This document shows positions 9,982 through 17,640 of a DNA stretch of 64,000 nt, one piece after another (the first letter of the stretch is position 1; the number at the start of each line of letters is the position of its first letter). The translations under genes were made by a program, and so were the position numbers. The DNA comes from Longimicrobium terrae (GTDB lineage: Bacteria; Gemmatimonadota; Gemmatimonadetes; Longimicrobiales; Longimicrobiaceae), in NCBI RefSeq assembly GCF_014202995.1, contig NZ_JACHIA010000008.1:1-64000 (forward strand), given 5' to 3'. The notes under the pieces were generated by a model. That model ran no database searches. It was not told the DNA's origin and saw nothing but the letters and a program-made list of their open reading frames with translations.

Positions 9982-10467
9982 CTACGCGGCCGCGACCGCC
10001 AGGACGGGTACGCGCCCCGGGACTGCTTCGCGGCCGGTGACGTCCTGCACCGCCATGCGGAACAGGACGGTGCGGAAGCCGACGGGATCGTCGCCGCTGA
10101 ACGTGTCGGGAATCAGACCGCGCAGCAGCTGCACGCCCTGCCACCACTCCGCGTCGTGATCCGCCCGCCCGTCATCCACCAGCGTGTAGAACCCGCCATG
10201 GACGACCACGCTGCGCCACTGAAACACCGCTTCCACCTCGTCCACCTCGAACGCGACGGGCGCCCAGTGCGTGCTGGTGGCGGCCAGCTTGGACCCGTTG
10301 GAGGTGCGCCCGTACAGCCAGGCGCCGTGCTGCACGTAGCTCAGCGGCTCGATCTGCACGCGGTTGCCGGAGGTGTAGGCAATGCGCCCCACGGAGTTGC
10401 GGCCCAGGATCGCCATGCATTCATCACGGTCCAGCGAGCGGAAGCTGGGACGGGCAGAGTCGTTCAT
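9982..10467 (-). CDS. NimA-like pyridoxamine 5'-phosphate oxidase-family flavoprotein
   Basis: A 161-residue soluble protein of the FMN-binding split-barrel superfamily, closest in style to the nitroimidazole-resistance (NimA) and Pyridox_ox_2 group. Supporting stretches are the N-terminal CMAILGRNSVGRIAY helix-strand, the central LSYVQHGAWLYGRTSNGSK segment with its His, and WRSVVVHGGFY. The substrate cannot be told. ATG at 10465-10467 is chosen over an overlapping GTG three bases upstream because AGGA then sits 5 nt away. It lies 113 nt upstream of the glucan synthase on the same strand and has its own strong promoter. Confidence 0.85.
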   Translation of the reverse strand: MNDSARPSFRSLDRDECMAILGRNSVGRIAYTSGNRVQIEPLSYVQHGAWLYGRTSNGSKLAATSTHWAPVAFEVDEVEAVFQWRSVVVHGGFYTLVDDGRADHDAEWWQGVQLLRGLIPDTFSGDDPVGFRTVLFRMAVQDVTGREAVPGRVPVLAVAAA

Positions 10468-10508
10468 CACGGTCCTGTGGCGCGGGTGGGACGTTGTTGG
10501 TCAATTGT

Positions 10509-10537
10509 ACAATAGCGGATATTATCCATTTGGTCAA
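10509..10537 (-). promoter_or_regulatory. Promoter with overlapping palindromes for the NimA-like gene
   Basis: On the minus strand, TTGACC (10532-10537) and TATTGT (10509-10514) are exactly 17 nt apart, about 40 nt upstream of the start codon. The spacer contains the palindrome GGATAATATCC, and ATTGTACAAT straddles the -10 box. Both look like operator sites for a repressor or activator. The stretch is strikingly AT-rich for this genome. Confidence 0.7.
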
Positions 10538-10877
10538 AAGAGCACCGCGATTCAGATGACGGGCATCCAGACGGGCGCTCGCGCCGCACGGAAACGCCGG
10601 GGTTCATCTTCGAGGCCGGAGTGACGGGTTGGGGATCGGCGGGTCGGGCCGGGCGGAGCGGGATGCGCATCGCGCGATGCGTGGCGGATCCTGCACCGAA
10701 CGGGAGGTGGGGTGGCGAAGCGGGAGGGGGAGCCCGATCCGTGGCGTGGGAACAATCAGCGGATGGCGCTCGAGTTTCCGCCCGTGCGTCTATCGGCCGG
10801 AGGGCTCCTTCGTCGACACCGTCCAGGAAACCGGCCCGGAGGGTGAGTTCCGGCAAGGCCACGGCGCGCTCAGTGCC
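10538..10877. other. Intergenic gap, no gene supported
   Basis: These 340 bases lie between the NimA-like promoter and the stop of the next minus-strand gene. A minus-strand frame through the stretch runs over the promoter and has no recognisable motif. I see no convincing gene, tRNA or strong terminator. Confidence 0.5.
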
Positions 10878-11885
10878 TCAGTCCGGCCGGACGCGGATCA
10901 ACTCCACGCGATACCCGGAGCCTTCCGTCGCGAGGATGACGCGAGGCGGGTACCCGGGGATCGGCTCTCTGCTGACGTACAATCGAAAGGCGCGTCCACA
11001 CCCGTCCCCGCTCGCGCGCACCTGCCACGCCGGGAAGATCCCGGCCGGCACGGTAACCGTCGTTTCCCGCTCCACCGCAAGGGAGAGCAGGCAGGGATCT
11101 CCCGTGGTGTTGGTGAATGTCGGCAGAACGAATCGGCGGCCGAGCGAGAGGTCAGGCGTCGCGAGCAGCATCAGGTCCGACATTCCGGGGAGCAGGGTGC
11201 CCTCATGCGCGTTGTATTGGAGGGCGAAAGTGGGCTTCCCGTAATCCTGGGCGATTCCCACGACAGAGTCTCCCACCCGTCGCAGAATCACGCGGGCAGT
11301 CGCCGAGCCCTGGTACATGGTCGCGGCATAAGAAACGGGAGCAAAGGAAACCGCGTCGATGCGTGTTTCGGATGTGCTGCCGCGCTGGTCACCGCGTAGT
11401 GTGGTGAGGAGCCGGACTACGGCATGGCCGTCGCGCGTCTCGTGCAGGATCTGCTGGGTGATGCTGTCGGACTGCCCGCGGAGGCGGTAGACGCCGGTGA
11501 GTGGGCGGAGCCGGCCGACCTCAGGGCGGGGAGGGACCGGCGACCCGGAGAACCGCGGAGGCGGAAGCCGCTTGCAGGCGGTCTGGACGACATCCAGCAC
11601 GTCCGAAGTCGCTCCGGCCGCACGCAGCCGAGCTTCCGCTTCGGGACCCCACGCGAACCCGAGGCACCGCTCTCGAGAGCCGGCCTGGATGCGTACCGGC
11701 GGTACCCTGTCGCGAATCAGGCGGGCCACCTCGTCGAGTGTCAGTGGAGGGAGCTGGACCGCGGCGCGGCAGGCCATCAGCATGAACCACACGACCAGCA
11801 GTGCGCCCATCCGGCCGCGCGAACACCGCACCGGCGGAGAAGCCACAGGAGAGATATTCACGGGTTTCGATGATCCTATGTACAT
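10878..11885 (-). CDS. Exported hypothetical protein, partner of the CHAT protease
   Basis: 335 residues, function unknown. After a basic N-terminus, a hydrophobic segment starting at Met26 ends in LMAC, a possible lipobox, so the protein is probably exported or lipid-anchored. Residues about 47-105 (LTLDEVARLI ... LRAAGATSDVLDVV) resemble the N-terminal module of the exported protein two genes upstream. The remainder looks beta-rich, with RETTVTVPAGIFPAWQV near 290. The first ATG is preferred because GGAGG lies 5 nt before it, and it overlaps the CHAT gene's stop by 10 nt, implying translational coupling. Met26 (11810) is an alternative that would leave a shorter signal sequence. Confidence 0.7.
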   Translation of the reverse strand: MYIGSSKPVNISPVASPPVRCSRGRMGALLVVWFMLMACRAAVQLPPLTLDEVARLIRDRVPPVRIQAGSRERCLGFAWGPEAEARLRAAGATSDVLDVVQTACKRLPPPRFSGSPVPPRPEVGRLRPLTGVYRLRGQSDSITQQILHETRDGHAVVRLLTTLRGDQRGSTSETRIDAVSFAPVSYAATMYQGSATARVILRRVGDSVVGIAQDYGKPTFALQYNAHEGTLLPGMSDLMLLATPDLSLGRRFVLPTFTNTTGDPCLLSLAVERETTVTVPAGIFPAWQVRASGDGCGRAFRLYVSREPIPGYPPRVILATEGSGYRVELIRVRPD

Positions 11886-13168
11886 TTTGCCTCCGCCTTC
11901 TGGACTGCGGCGTCAGTCTCGCACGCGGTCCGGACCTCCGAGGCCTGCGCGGCGATCTGCTTCAGCATCGAACGCACGGGCTGGGAATTGGGAAACTGAC
12001 GGTCGAGCACCTCCAGCCGCTGAAGGGCCGCGTCCAAGCGACGAAGGGCGGGTTGGTACTCGCCGCGCGCGAACTCCGCTCGCGCTTCGGCGAGTGCCTG
12101 TGGCGCGAACGCAAGGGTTCCGGCATCGGGATCGCGCGGCGGCCGGGGACGACGCGAAACTTCCGGCACTCCACGCTGCGGGCGGGACGAGGAGGGCGGG
12201 CCGGCCGGCCTCCGCACGGGTTCCACACGGGGCTGCTCGCCGGTCCGGCTCGACGGCGGCGGGTGCGGCGGATCCGCCGCACCCGTCACGCGCCGCGGTT
12301 CCTGCTGGGCCGCCGCCGCGACGGCCGGCCGCGCCTGGCCGTCCCGTGACGGTGGGGCCTGCCCAGCATTCCAGCCGTACACCCAGGTACTGACTCCCAG
12401 CGTCAGGGCGCCCGCTCCACCGGCCAGGGCGGTTCTGGAAAGTCGCCACCACCTCGGGGGCGGGAGAGCGACGGGGGACGCCGCTGCGGGACGGCGCGCG
12501 ACGGGAGGCGGAAGAAGCACCAGCGTCGCGGGATCCACCCCGGAGCGGGCGACCAGCTGTGGACACTCGCACTCCAGCGGGTGTTTCAGTGCCAGCGCCG
12601 CGCATGCCTGCTCGAACGCCCTGCCCACCGAGTGGCCAAAGGCAATCGCCCGGTAGAAGGAGCCGGCGAAGGTGACCGCGGCCGCGTCGGAGATCGTGCT
12701 CCGGGTGCCGATGGCACACCCCACGACCTCCGCGATCGCCTCTGCCTGCGGCAGCGAAAGGCAGGCGTTCAGAACGACGATCCGGGTCTCTGCACCGAAC
12801 ACGGAGAACAAGCGCGCCAGTCCCTCCGCCCCCACCGCGTGGGATCGGCCGTCATCCCCTACCAGCACCAGGCCGTGACTGCCTCCATGGCCGCTGAAGT
12901 GCACCACGTCGGCGGTGACTTCGTTCATCGCCTGCAGCAGATCATCGGAGCGCGCGGCCCAGCGCACGTCGAATTCCACCGCATCCCGGTAATCCGCGGC
13001 ACGCACCGTCTCGCGCATCCGCCGCACTTCCTCGTCCAGCATCAGCCTGGGGGCGGAGCCGCCCGCGGCCGAGGACAGCGGATCTGCGGCGAACACCTGC
13101 ACCGTGATCTTGCGCATGTACGATTGCGATGAATCCATCCGTACCGGGATTGCGAGTCGCTCATGCAC
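11876..13168 (-). CDS. Membrane-anchored CHAT-domain (caspase-like) protease
   Basis: 430 residues. The N-terminal half is a CHAT/caspase-fold peptidase: VVHFSGHGGSHG carries the catalytic His (H94) and VVLNACLS the Cys (C136), followed by the fold's typical SFYRAIAFGHSVGRAFEQA helix. A single membrane helix near 246-264 follows, then a Pro/Arg-rich linker and a C-terminal helical stretch of TPR-like character (about 345-430). The likely topology is protease in the cytoplasm and tail in the periplasm. GTG at 13168 is used; Met at 13117, just before the first strand, is an alternative. It sits 26 nt after one exported protein and overlaps another, so the three are probably one operon. Substrate and trigger are unknown. 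Confidence 0.85.
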   Translation of the reverse strand: MHERLAIPVRMDSSQSYMRKITVQVFAADPLSSAAGGSAPRLMLDEEVRRMRETVRAADYRDAVEFDVRWAARSDDLLQAMNEVTADVVHFSGHGGSHGLVLVGDDGRSHAVGAEGLARLFSVFGAETRIVVLNACLSLPQAEAIAEVVGCAIGTRSTISDAAAVTFAGSFYRAIAFGHSVGRAFEQACAALALKHPLECECPQLVARSGVDPATLVLLPPPVARRPAAASPVALPPPRWWRLSRTALAGGAGALTLGVSTWVYGWNAGQAPPSRDGQARPAVAAAAQQEPRRVTGAADPPHPPPSSRTGEQPRVEPVRRPAGPPSSSRPQRGVPEVSRRPRPPRDPDAGTLAFAPQALAEARAEFARGEYQPALRRLDAALQRLEVLDRQFPNSQPVRSMLKQIAAQASEVRTACETDAAVQKAEAKCT

Positions 13169-13194
13169 CCTGCCGCCCTGCGACGGCCGGATCC

Positions 13195-14379
13195 TCAGCG
13201 GGTCCGCTGCGTGGCTCGCTGGATGGCGCGTTCGATGTCCTTCTTGATTCCCTGGGCATGCCGGCGGCTCTGATCCGGCGCGGAGACGAGGGGAGCCTCG
13301 GCCAGGTCAGCGCCCGTGAGCCAGCCGGAGGGACTCCCCGACATGTACGCGTCCGCCGCGACGCGGATCTCGCTGCCGGAGCCGGAAGGCTGCACGCGAA
13401 TGGCGAACTGTACGGCAACGGGATCACTCAACCACCCGCCGCCACGGATCCCGCGCAAGCTGAGCAGGAGCCCCGCCGCGTCGAAATCGCGTTCGACCGG
13501 GATGTGCTCCCGCGCGAGCACGTCCAGGACGAGTGACCGGACAGAGTCGGGGGAGAGGGTCGTCCTCAATCCGGCCGTCGCCTGTACCAGGGCCAGCGCC
13601 CGGGAGGGCTCCAGCGACGGGACGTTGCGGCGTCCCTGTACACGTCCGAACCCGTAGGCGCGGGTGAAGTCCTCGTCCAGCACGATAAGATACGAGCCAT
13701 GCGTGAGCGCGATTCCCGGGGTCAGCTTCAGCATCCTGGGGTCGGTTCCCGCCGGCCCCGCCTGCAGCGGGATCTCCGTGCGGAGCAGCGCGCCGTTCAG
13801 AACGCCGTCCGTCAGGTGGAACATGCGGACGCGCGTGGGGCGGGAGGTTTCGCGGAAGAGGACCAGGGTCGGATTGTCGTCCTCGACTTCCATTGCCTGA
13901 ATCGCGCGTCCGTTCGGCACCTGGATCCTTGGCATCGGCTGTCCCCGCCCGTCGGTCCAGGTATTGTCGAGCGTCATGGCCACAAGGGGGAGGCGGGAGG
14001 GTTCCCCGCCCCGAACCACGAACATCCCGAACTCCGACGGGAGCGGAACCGATGCCGTTGCACCCGCTCCCATCCCCGATCGGGGTTGACCGCTGCGCGA
14101 CACGGCGGCGTGCATCGCGGCGATCACCTCCCGGTTCACGCGCGCGTCGCTCAGCGCGACGATCTCCCGGACGCCTACGTTGAAGCTCGACCGCGAGCTT
14201 TCGATGGTCGAAACGATCACGGCCGGGTCGACCGATGCCCGTGTCAGTTCGACGATGTGCTCATTCGTGAGCACCTCCTGCGCGTGCGCGGGGACGGGAG
14301 CGAGCGCCAGGACGCACAGCGTCGCGAAGCGCAGAACGGCGGTTCCAAGTCCATGAGACCGGATCAAACGGGTTTTCAT
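13195..14379 (-). CDS. Exported hypothetical protein with N-terminal LT...AL-type module
   Basis: 394 residues, not recognised as a whole. It begins with a clear signal peptide ending in PVPAHAQ. Residues about 34-86 (LTNEHIVELT ... VREIVALSDARVNREVIAAM) match a small helical module often seen at the N-terminus of exported Acidobacteria and Gemmatimonadota proteins. A beta-rich middle and a C-terminal stretch with VRSLVLDVLAREHIPVERDFD follow. The frame is open far upstream, but the signal peptide fixes the start at 14379; no strong ribosome-binding site is visible. It is 26 nt upstream of the CHAT gene and probably its operon partner. Confidence 0.75.
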   Translation of the reverse strand: MKTRLIRSHGLGTAVLRFATLCVLALAPVPAHAQEVLTNEHIVELTRASVDPAVIVSTIESSRSSFNVGVREIVALSDARVNREVIAAMHAAVSRSGQPRSGMGAGATASVPLPSEFGMFVVRGGEPSRLPLVAMTLDNTWTDGRGQPMPRIQVPNGRAIQAMEVEDDNPTLVLFRETSRPTRVRMFHLTDGVLNGALLRTEIPLQAGPAGTDPRMLKLTPGIALTHGSYLIVLDEDFTRAYGFGRVQGRRNVPSLEPSRALALVQATAGLRTTLSPDSVRSLVLDVLAREHIPVERDFDAAGLLLSLRGIRGGGWLSDPVAVQFAIRVQPSGSGSEIRVAADAYMSGSPSGWLTGADLAEAPLVSAPDQSRRHAQGIKKDIERAIQRATQRTR

Positions 14380-14687
14380 CGTCGTTTGGGGATGATGGTT
14401 GTCCAATGATTGCTGGGCTCGGGCAGCGGCACACCCGGCGTCGTGAGGGTTTTCTGCCTCGGCGGTTCCCGGCGGAACGGACCGGGGCCAGGCACCGGCG
14501 GGACGCCGAAGAATGACCCTTTCACGTCCACGATGGACGGCAGCTCCTGTGATTTCACGCCGAAGGCAACGGCGGTGGTGGCGAGTCACGGCTGAACCAC
14601 CCGCACGGGCGCCGGCGCTGGGCGTTCCCACGCCAGAGCGCGGCAGGGGACACCGGGGCTCGCTTCGCGTTCGGCTGAAGCGCCGCG
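14380..14687. other. Intergenic gap upstream of the CHAT operon
   Basis: About 300 bases between the FISUMP-type gene's possible terminator and the first gene of the CHAT operon. The operon promoter should lie here, but I cannot find a well-spaced -35/-10 pair. No coding sequence is supported. Confidence 0.4.
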
Positions 14688-14733
14688 AACCCGGGGGTGA
14701 TCGGCGGGAGGGGCTCGCCAGACCCCCCGGGTT
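14688..14733 (-). terminator. Possible terminator of the FISUMP-type gene
   Basis: An inverted repeat, AACCCGGGGG (14688-14697) with CCCCCGGGTT (14724-14733), encloses a 26-nt loop about 60 nt beyond the stop of the upstream gene. There is no T-run, so this is a weak call. Confidence 0.35.
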
Positions 14734-14791
14734 CCGGGAAACGAGCCCGCCGCATGCCGCGGAGCAGGCTCCTTCTGGTCGATGATCCAGA

Positions 14792-15754
14792 TCAGTTGCG
14801 CGGGTTCCGAAGGCGCTCGTTGATCTTGCGCGTAAGCGCTTCGAGCTTGCGCGCCAACATCGCATCGTCCGGCGTCTGCATCCCGGCGGGGGTGAAGGCC
14901 GCTGCCCCCGGCGCCGCATCGCCGGCGGACGGAGCGCCTCCCGTCATGACGCACCGCACCGAACTGCCGACCCCCCGCTCGTTTACGCCGATCTCACCAC
15001 TGGCGGCGTCGAAGGCAACGCCGTTTCCCTGGCCGTCCAGCGAACTCGTCCAGAACACACCCGCGCGGTCCCCGTTCTGCAGCTCCCCGGTGTTGTGATC
15101 GCGAACGCCGGCCAGCGGAAGCTTGAGGGTGGACTGCCACGCTCCGTTTGCGTCAGTGATCACCGCCGCTCGGTCGATGGCCGCGAAATCCGCGCTGGAT
15201 GGCAGGCGCCAGTTCCCGCCGATGGCCGCACATGGATCTACACCGCGCCGCGCACTCGCGTCGGCGGGGCTGCGCCCGGTCCACTCGTCCGCAGGCCGGT
15301 CGGAAGGCCACCACCAGGGAAAGTTGTACATGAACGGCACCCTCCCGGCCGACGCCACCTGTCCCGGGTCGCGGGGATGGGTCGCGGGATCGATGGTGCC
15401 GGTGTGCAGCGCACCGGGAAGAGCGCGGGTATTCGCCGGCTCGCGCACCTGATGGCCGTCGTCCCAGCGGCCCCACTGAAAGAGGTCGCCATACGCGCGG
15501 GAATCCTCGCGGTCCTCCGCTACGCGCTCGCTTCCCAGGTTCTGCTGCAGCCACACGTTCCCGTCCTCCGCACGGACGGTGGCAAGCCGGACCTGCTGGC
15601 CGCGGTAGCGAAACGTGACGTAGCCGGTCTCGCCCACTTCGCGGCCGGGTGTCCGCCCGGCGGGACCCGCATCCTGGAACGACGCGGATCTCTGGCCGTG
15701 GGCGGATGCCGTGCAGGCGCACAAAAGCACGATGAGGAGCAGCTTGAGCTTCAT
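14792..15754 (-). CDS. Secreted FISUMP-domain protein
   Basis: 320 residues. A signal peptide (KLLLIVLLCACTASAHG) is followed by a domain of the Fibrobacter succinogenes major paralogous type: VRLATVRAEDGNVWLQQNLG, then YGDLFQWGRWDDG, GGNWRLPSSADFAAI, FWTSSLDGQGNGVAFD and a closing VRCVM. These domains occur on secreted or surface proteins; their biochemical role is not established. A helical tail with LARKLEALTRKINERL ends the protein. GGAAGG sits 8 nt before the ATG. It is separated from the CHAT operon by about 410 nt, so probably transcribed separately. Confidence 0.8.
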   Translation of the reverse strand: MKLKLLLIVLLCACTASAHGQRSASFQDAGPAGRTPGREVGETGYVTFRYRGQQVRLATVRAEDGNVWLQQNLGSERVAEDREDSRAYGDLFQWGRWDDGHQVREPANTRALPGALHTGTIDPATHPRDPGQVASAGRVPFMYNFPWWWPSDRPADEWTGRSPADASARRGVDPCAAIGGNWRLPSSADFAAIDRAAVITDANGAWQSTLKLPLAGVRDHNTGELQNGDRAGVFWTSSLDGQGNGVAFDAASGEIGVNERGVGSSVRCVMTGGAPSAGDAAPGAAAFTPAGMQTPDDAMLARKLEALTRKINERLRNPRN

Positions 15755-16498
15755 GGTCGGACCTTCCCAGGTAAGAGGGTGGAGCGATGAACGAACCAGC
15801 TCGGCGCGCTTGATCGACGGGTACCGTCACCAGTGCGCGAACAATTCGTCGGACGCGCTCCTCCCGTTTCGCACGGGAGTGCTCGTCCGCGCCCTTGGGG
15901 GTCAGACTGCGGATCGATCATCAAGCGGTTGGGCCGTGCGCGCCCCGCGCGATCTGCGCAAATCGGTGCGCGTTCGTGGACGATGTCGGCACCGAGGATC
16001 GCGGACGGCTGTTCTTCGCCCGGGCGGCGAGCAGCGAGTGCGACGCGACCATCCGTCACCCGCTCCGCGTTGGAGCGCTTGGGGGGATGTGGAGGGAGTT
16101 CGAGCGGACGTTCCTGGAGAACGGGGTGGCCGCTTTCGCGGCGCTGGTGGATGAAGCGCCCGTGGACGAGGGGGTGCGGAGCCCCACGGTCAAGCAGCCC
16201 CAGGTCGTGGCCGTACGAGGCCCGCCTCGCCACACTCGCCTACCGCGGTGGCAAGGAGGAAAACCTTGGCGGCCGCGAGCTTTTCCCCACGCGCCGAGTT
16301 CCGCGTACGCCCCGCCCTGGGATCCTGGAGGTTCGGGCACTGTCCCGGCCGCACGCGGACGGCCCCGTCTGACTGCTGCCGTGGCGAGATGGCGGTTTGG
16401 GGCACCATGCGCGTGCCCCGGAAGAGCGGCTGACGCCCCGATGGAAGGATTGGAAAATCTCGAGAGTGTGAAACCGCCGAAGGAGTCCAAAAACGAAG
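15755..16498. other. Large intergenic gap, possible gene remnant
   Basis: About 740 bases with no supported gene. One plus-strand frame (15895 onward) has a protein-like stretch around 16080-16160 (MWREFERTFLENGVAAFAAL), but it has no plausible start, runs into the tRNA terminator and tRNA-Arg, and matches no family I know. It may be a decayed gene. Nothing else is seen. Confidence 0.3.
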
Positions 16499-16538
16499 AA
16501 CCCCCGCGACCGCTGCAAATGCAGCAATCGCGGGGGTT
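16499..16538 (-). terminator. Terminator of the tRNA-Pro/tRNA-Arg unit
   Basis: AACCCCCGCGA (16499-16509) pairs with TCGCGGGGGTT (16528-16538), and a nested CTGC/GCAG stem sits in the loop. It lies 10 nt beyond the 3' end of tRNA-Arg on the minus strand, and GTTTTT follows shortly after on that strand. Confidence 0.8.
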
Positions 16539-16548
16539 TCGACGGACA

Positions 16549-16622
16549 CGCGCCAGGCTGGGCTCGAACCAGCGACCTACGGCTTAGAAGGCCGTTGCTC
16601 TATCCAACTGAGCTACTGGCGC
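16549..16622 (-). tRNA. tRNA-Arg (TCT anticodon)
   Basis: Minus-strand cloverleaf: acceptor GCGCCAG/CTGGCGC, D-arm TAGCTCAGTTGGATAGAGC, anticodon loop CTTCTAA with anticodon TCT, T-arm GGTTCGAGCC and discriminator G. The CCA is not encoded. It is co-transcribed with tRNA-Pro, 19 nt upstream. Confidence 0.96.
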
Positions 16623-16641
16623 TTGCATCTGCCAGCCATAG

Positions 16642-16715
16642 TCGGGGCGCCCGGATTCGAACCGAGGACCTCCTGCTCCCAAAGCAGGCGCGCTACCGGA
16701 CTGCGCCACACCCCG
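16642..16715 (-). tRNA. tRNA-Pro (TGG anticodon)
   Basis: Minus-strand cloverleaf: acceptor CGGGGTG/CGCCCCG with one G-T pair, anticodon loop TTTGGGA with anticodon TGG, T-arm GGTTCGAATCC and discriminator A. The CCA is not encoded. It is the first gene of a two-tRNA unit. Confidence 0.96.
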
Positions 16716-16728
16716 TCGGGAGCGCGAA

Positions 16729-16757
16729 AAGCTACGCCTCCGGGCCGGATCGGTCAA
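16729..16757 (-). promoter_or_regulatory. Promoter of the tRNA-Pro/tRNA-Arg unit
   Basis: On the minus strand, TTGACC (16752-16757), 17 nt, then TAGCTT (16729-16734), 13 nt before the tRNA-Pro 5' end. Spacing and -10 box are the same as in the rRNA promoter at 374-402. Confidence 0.75.
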
Positions 16758-16941
16758 CCCCCGCAAGATCACGCGCCACGGCGCGCACCGCGATCCCCCG
16801 ATGGCCCCCTCCTCCTCACCCGCGTTCCCTACTTGTTGGCCCGTTCTCGCCCGGCTTACGCTCCGGTCTTTTTATCGCTGAAACGATGGAAGGCCCGTAT
16901 TGAAGCGGCAGAGCCCGGCTTTCGGCATCCACTCGCGAAGG

Positions 16942-16971
16942 TTGACACCCACGGGGACAACGAGTTGAGAT
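16942..16971 (+). promoter_or_regulatory. Possible promoter for the plus-strand hypothetical gene
   Basis: A consensus TTGACA (16942-16947) is followed after 17-18 nt by TTGAGAT, a weak -10. It lies about 90 nt upstream of the ATG at 17062. Confidence 0.35.
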
Positions 16972-17061
16972 GCGCGAGCCAGATTGCGTCCACCGAGCCA
17001 CGCCGACTCGGCGGGCGCCGCGCCGTGGCGCCGGTTGTCACCCAGCACCAGGGAATGCATC

Positions 17062-17640
17062 ATGACCACTGTCAAGGCAGGAACACTGCGGCGGGCCGCC
17101 GAAGCCGCGGACGGGATGCGCGGGCAGGAGGTGTACCTGCAGATCGGGCAAGATGACTTCGTGATCACGGAGCAGAAACCGGCGAATCAGGATCCCGACA
17201 GGCTGCTGATTACGTGCCACACTTGCGACTATCCCGTTCCCGACAGGCCCAATCTGCTGTCCGTGGTCGCGAGCACCCGGAAAGGAAGCAACTCCAAGGC
17301 GCATTCCCTGCGAGACGACTACGACGCCGTGTTCTGGAGCGAGTCCGCGATCGAGAAGTTCGTACAGCCGTATTACGCGCGCATGTACGGCGTCGATGCC
17401 GGCGTCCGGCTTAGACTCATGCAGGAGGCGTGGAGGGACCCTGACGTCTTCGCGTTTGCCCATCTTCCCAAGTCCGAGCCGTACGCACTTCATGGGCTGA
17501 TCGCGTTGCCGAGCGGCGCCACCATCATCGAATCCAACTTCCACATCCTGGCGGCGGGAGAGCACAGAGCAATCGCCATGATCCCCGAAAAGTATGCGCT
17601 AGAGCCCCGGGACAATATCCGCGAAGAGGCGGTCTCGTAG
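17062..17640 (+). CDS. Hypothetical protein
   Basis: 192 residues, not recognised. It has no signal peptide or membrane segment, so is probably cytoplasmic. It carries a CHTC motif (residues about 53-56) and an RxDYDAVFWSESAIEKF stretch, and looks like a globular alpha/beta protein. ATG at 17062 is chosen with AGGG about 10 nt upstream. Its last 42 bases overlap, tail to tail, the end of the minus-strand SARP-type regulator, so one or both genes have run into the other. The frame and composition look coding, but the function cannot be inferred. Confidence 0.6.
   Translation: MTTVKAGTLRRAAEAADGMRGQEVYLQIGQDDFVITEQKPANQDPDRLLITCHTCDYPVPDRPNLLSVVASTRKGSNSKAHSLRDDYDAVFWSESAIEKFVQPYYARMYGVDAGVRLRLMQEAWRDPDVFAFAHLPKSEPYALHGLIALPSGATIIESNFHILAAGEHRAIAMIPEKYALEPRDNIREEAVS

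Noticed and set aside
10467-10862. 131-codon minus-strand frame upstream of the NimA-like gene
   Set aside because: It runs through the promoter and palindromes and ends where the NimA-like gene begins; no motif or good start.
11776-16587. Possible mobile island from CHAT operon to tRNA-Pro/Arg
   Set aside because: No integrase, no direct repeat of a tRNA 3' end and no clear shift in base composition were found.
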